Shown here: piece by piece, positions 34,890 through 64,000 of the stretch
Layout of the letters: each line of letters begins with the position of its first letter
Numbering within the stretch: the first letter of the stretch is position 1
DNA from: Brachycybe producta
Taxonomy: Eukaryota > Arthropoda > Diplopoda > Playtdesmida > Andrognathidae
Reading direction: 5' to 3'
DNA length: 64,000 bases
NCBI GenBank assembly: GCA_036925085.1
Contig: JAUPFP010000007.1
Location: 4,885,058-4,949,057, forward strand
Position numbers and translations under genes: made by a program
Notes under the pieces: model-generated
Databases searched by the model: none
What the model was told of the DNA's origin: nothing
The model's input: the letters and a program-made list of their open reading frames with translations, nothing else

Positions 34890-36285
34890 GTTTTCCTTTG
34901 AACTCTTCGGAAATCCAAAGGTTTAAAGGCCGGATACACACGATCGATTCTGACTTGTCTATTCTGAATGTGAAAACATACAAATTTGTTCAAATCATAC
35001 TTGTTTTCCAATAATTAAAAAAATGAACAAATTTTAATAAAAAGAGGAAAAAATAGCCGCTTCAAAAGGATGGATAAAGGAATATTAATCGTCTATATCC
35101 GAATTTAGGTTAAAGTTCATGTGCCAAGTTTGTTTCTTGCTTTTGGACCTTAATTAATCAAAACTTTTAAGTCGTTGAAATTTTATGAAAGGGGATATGA
35201 AAGGGACTTATTTTCTTAATTAATAAAAAGCAAGTTTTCATTGAATCACATTCATCTCTTCTTACATGATGATAAATATAATGAAAGCCCTTTTGATTTT
35301 CTTTAAGATATTCTGAATTGAAAGCTTCAATGGTGTGAAACGACACAAATTATATTTTATTTAAGTTCTACAATGAAAGATATATCTACATTCATTTTAT
35401 TATACAAGAAGCTATTAAACTAACACAAGCAAATGATATAGAAAAATAAAATTTGGAAAGGGAGGGGGGGAAGATAAGAGGGGGGAGGCACATTGTATAA
35501 CTTTCATGCCTATTAATACAGTAGGACCCTACTGTTACATACTTTTTTAATGTGAATTCGGCCATCTGTTTAAAAAAATAAAACACAAAATCACAAAAAT
35601 GTGTTTTAAAAATCAGATCATTGCATTTTATATTGTTGTGATTATTTATATAAAATTAGATATGAGGGCATCTGCACCATTTACGTCATAAATAGGGTTT
35701 TTTTTTATTTTGGTGCAATCAATCGAATAATATCGATAATATTAGATTACGATATGATTTATAAGAAAAGAGTATAGCATCCTTTATTTGAGTAGCATCC
35801 CACATGGCGTCGCTAGTGTCTATGTAAGCTGCTATGTTAAACTAGAAAAAAAAGGGGGGGAGAGAGAGAGATAACAAAAATTCTTGTTTCCTCTCTCTCT
35901 CTTTCTGTTCTTTTTTTGGTTTTCCACCATCATCATCATCTATCCTTTTTGTGAGGGGATTCTAGTCTTGAGTCTTTGGTTGGTTGGTTGGATTTTGGTG
36001 GTAGTAGTGGTGGTGGTGGTGGTGGAAAAGTGTGGACTTTAGTGTGTTGTGTGTCTGTTCTTGTGTGTTTCTCTATGGGGCAGTCCTGAATTTTTTTTTT
36101 TCCCCCTTTGGGTTTTTATTGGATTTCTTTTTTTTAAAAAAAAATCTTTTATGCTTCTTGGATATAAAATTCACAATTTATTTCAATATTCAACATTTTT
36201 TATTTTTATTCGAGGAATATTAACATTTTTTTTTTTTGGAATAATATTAATAATTGTTGACTATATAATTTTAATAATAAGTATA
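34890..36285. other. Upstream flank of the ATPase gene
   Basis: AT-rich. Contains G runs near 35462-35490, a GA/CT-rich patch near 35855-35905 and a (TGG)n/(GGT)n run at about 35995-36025. No gene or transposon end is recognised. Confidence 0.5.
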
Positions 36286-36286
36286 G

Positions 36287-36298
36287 GACATATATATA
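36287..36298 (+). promoter_or_regulatory. Possible TATA element of the ATPase gene
   Basis: ACATATATATAT about 75 bases before the start codon. The position suits a short leader, but TA runs are common here. Confidence 0.2.
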
Positions 36299-36324
36299 TT
36301 AAAGCCTTAGATTGCGGAAACAAA

Positions 36325-36339
36325 ATGGCGGTTTGCTGA
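36325..36339 (+). promoter_or_regulatory. Short upstream ORF before the ATPase start
   Basis: ATG GCG GTT TGC TGA (MAVC) with a good context (A at -3, G at +4), 28 bases before the main ATG. It would reduce initiation at the main start if it is in the leader. It may instead be evidence that transcription starts between the two ATGs. Confidence 0.35.
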
Positions 36340-36367
36340 CTGTTAGTTTGGAATGCCTCATACAAAA

Positions 36368-62355
<25,988 letters not shown>

Positions 62356-63200
62356 AACGATTGGAACTTTCTTCATCATCCCTCTCTCTCTCTCTCCCAC
62401 TTTTTCTTGACACATTTTTTCGCTGTCTTTCTATCTTCTCTGCCAAAATCATATCTTTTTTGATCGATTTCCTTTTTTTTTTCTTCTTTCCTTCTGGAAA
62501 AGGCCATTTCTACTGTTTTTTTTTTCTTCTGTCGTGTCTTTTCATTCTGGGACCCAATTACAATTTATGTAGATATAACTGTTAATGTTTACGAGAAGTC
62601 ACATTTTTTCCCCCACCCTCAAAACTTGTCAAAAGCCTCTCTCCTACTCGTCTGAGAACCTTCTCCTCCTTCCAATATACCTTCTCCTCCTTCCAATATT
62701 TCCCTTCTTTCCTCCTCCATCTTAAATACAAAAAATCTTGGCTCACTTTATTCTCGTTGACATTTCATTGAAGTTAGCGACTTGTAGATTTGAATTAGCT
62801 GCGAAAAAAAAATCCAATTGATGGCAATTTTAACGCTATCAGTATACAAAATATACAATTGAAATTATATATTATAGTTATATATAAATATAAACTTACA
62901 AAAAAAAAACCCCCATCGCTCCCATCTTTTTTTCTCTTTTCTCTTTAAAAAAAATGCCGAGACATGTATAAAAAAACGTTTTTGCATCAACTTTTTTTGT
63001 CGAGGGAATGTTTTAATTTTGTTCGTTTGTTGCAAGTATCAAACTTGAAAAGAAAAATATCAGAAAAAAAAAATTCCCATTTTATTCTTGTGTAGGTAAA
63101 TAATTGTTTATTTCTAGTGTGTACAGTTTATTGTTTTGAGAGAAAAAATATTTCTATTAGTAATAAAAAAAAACTGAGAGCTGTAAAATTTAATAAAAAT
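62356..63200 (+). other. ATP1A 3' UTR and possible poly(A) signals
   Basis: T/C-rich then AT-rich sequence after the stop. Exact AATAAA hexamers occur at 63162-63167 and 63192-63197, about 810-840 bases downstream. TCTCCTCCTTCCAATAT is repeated in tandem near 62661-62700. Confidence 0.4.
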
Positions 63201-64000
63201 AACTTCCCTTTAATTTACATCTATTAAGATGGTGAAATCTTCGATAAAATAGCAAATTTCTTCTTTCTTTTTCAGTTTATGATAAATATTTTTTTTGAAT
63301 GATGATTACGATGAGATATATGGCACAGCTCAATCTTTTTAATTATTGAAGCATGCTAATAGAAAACAATAATTATGAATAATAATCTCTACCATTGCCA
63401 CATTTATTCGTACCCAAATAATATTTTGCTCAGTCTTTTTAAATATTAAAACAACACATTAAAATTAATAGTTAAGTTTCTTTTGGTTTTTTTTTAGAAT
63501 TTACTGAATTTTGTTGGTTATGGGATTTACACCCCTCGATATACACCCCCATCTCCTTTCCCCTCTTTGAATTATTATTCTAAATATATCACCTTTGCTT
63601 TTTTGTAAAATTATAATACATAGATATTTTTGACTAATTTTGTTTCACTTTTTCTCCAAGAGGCAGCTAAAAAAAACATTAAGAACCAATGGAGAGAATC
63701 ATAAAATAACCTTTTTAAATGTGGCTTTGGATTATTTTAAAAGAACAGCTTGTAATAGTAAAAACGGCTTGTAAAAAAGTGTTCTTTGTTCTTCAATTGC
63801 ATGTTAAAACAATACTTTTTTTTGGAGCTTTGTGTGTAAAAAAAATGACAAAACAAAATTCAGAGCTGTTATGTCTGAAGGCTTTGAAATTTGTTTTAAT
63901 TTCTTATTCATTTTTTAGCCCTTTCCTTGATGAAATTTTCGTGGGGAAGAGGGATCTATTTACTGCCACAGCATGAAATAATTAATTAACCCGTCATTTC
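63201..64000. other. AT-rich 3' flank, no gene seen
   Basis: The short ORF at 63719-63976 is low-complexity and has no recognised domain. No transposon ends are seen. Confidence 0.5.

Overview
This window looks like nuclear DNA from a non-vertebrate animal. It is AT-rich, has spliced genes with GT-AG introns, and is crowded with short non-autonomous DNA transposons and microsatellites. The two genes I can read fully are a beta-secretase (BACE) homologue and the Na+/K+-ATPase alpha subunit. The alpha-subunit wording (for example the M1-M2 loop and the C-terminal third) resembles invertebrate sequences. BACE rules out flies and nematodes from what is known of the family. I cannot name the phylum from the sequence alone; a marine invertebrate is my inference.

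Layout. 1-2847: AT-rich flank with two copies of an inverted-repeat element. 2848-5916 (+): BACE-like membrane aspartyl protease, 8 exons, 492 codons, both catalytic Asp motifs and all six family disulfide cysteines present. 5917-36367: about 30 kb with no gene I can support, filled with nested and clustered transposons, a tRNA-derived fragment, a roughly 550-bp pure TA tract and a weak minus-strand ORF at 17683-18048. 36368-62355 (+): Na+/K+-ATPase alpha subunit, 16 exons, 1011 codons, with a six-codon first coding exon and a first intron of about 10 kb. 62356-64000: 3' UTR and AT-rich flank.

Repeat families (my own labels). A: roughly 205-bp near-perfect foldbacks starting ACAGGC, eight copies, target duplications of 8-10 bp. 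B: about 540-bp composite with a Helitron-like 3' end, two copies. C: 140-230-bp inverted repeats starting TTAGAAACTAG, at least a dozen copies. D: ACTAGCG ends with NRF1-like cores, two copies. E, F, H, I: elements bounded by TTAA, with ends of the type TTAA-CACACTAGGC and similar (Kolobok/piggyBac-like). G, J, K, L, N: further inverted-repeat families. Two hAT elements with target duplications lie at 9440-10599 and 29967-30310.

The two genes are not a functional unit. BACE cleaves type I membrane proteins in the secretory/endosomal lumen, and the ATPase alpha subunit powers Na+ and K+ gradients at the plasma membrane. I found no obviously new multigene system. The most unusual signals are the composite Helitron-like repeat, the nested and head-to-head TTAA elements, the excess of the CRE palindrome TGACGTCA (17 copies counted), and protein-level oddities in BACE.
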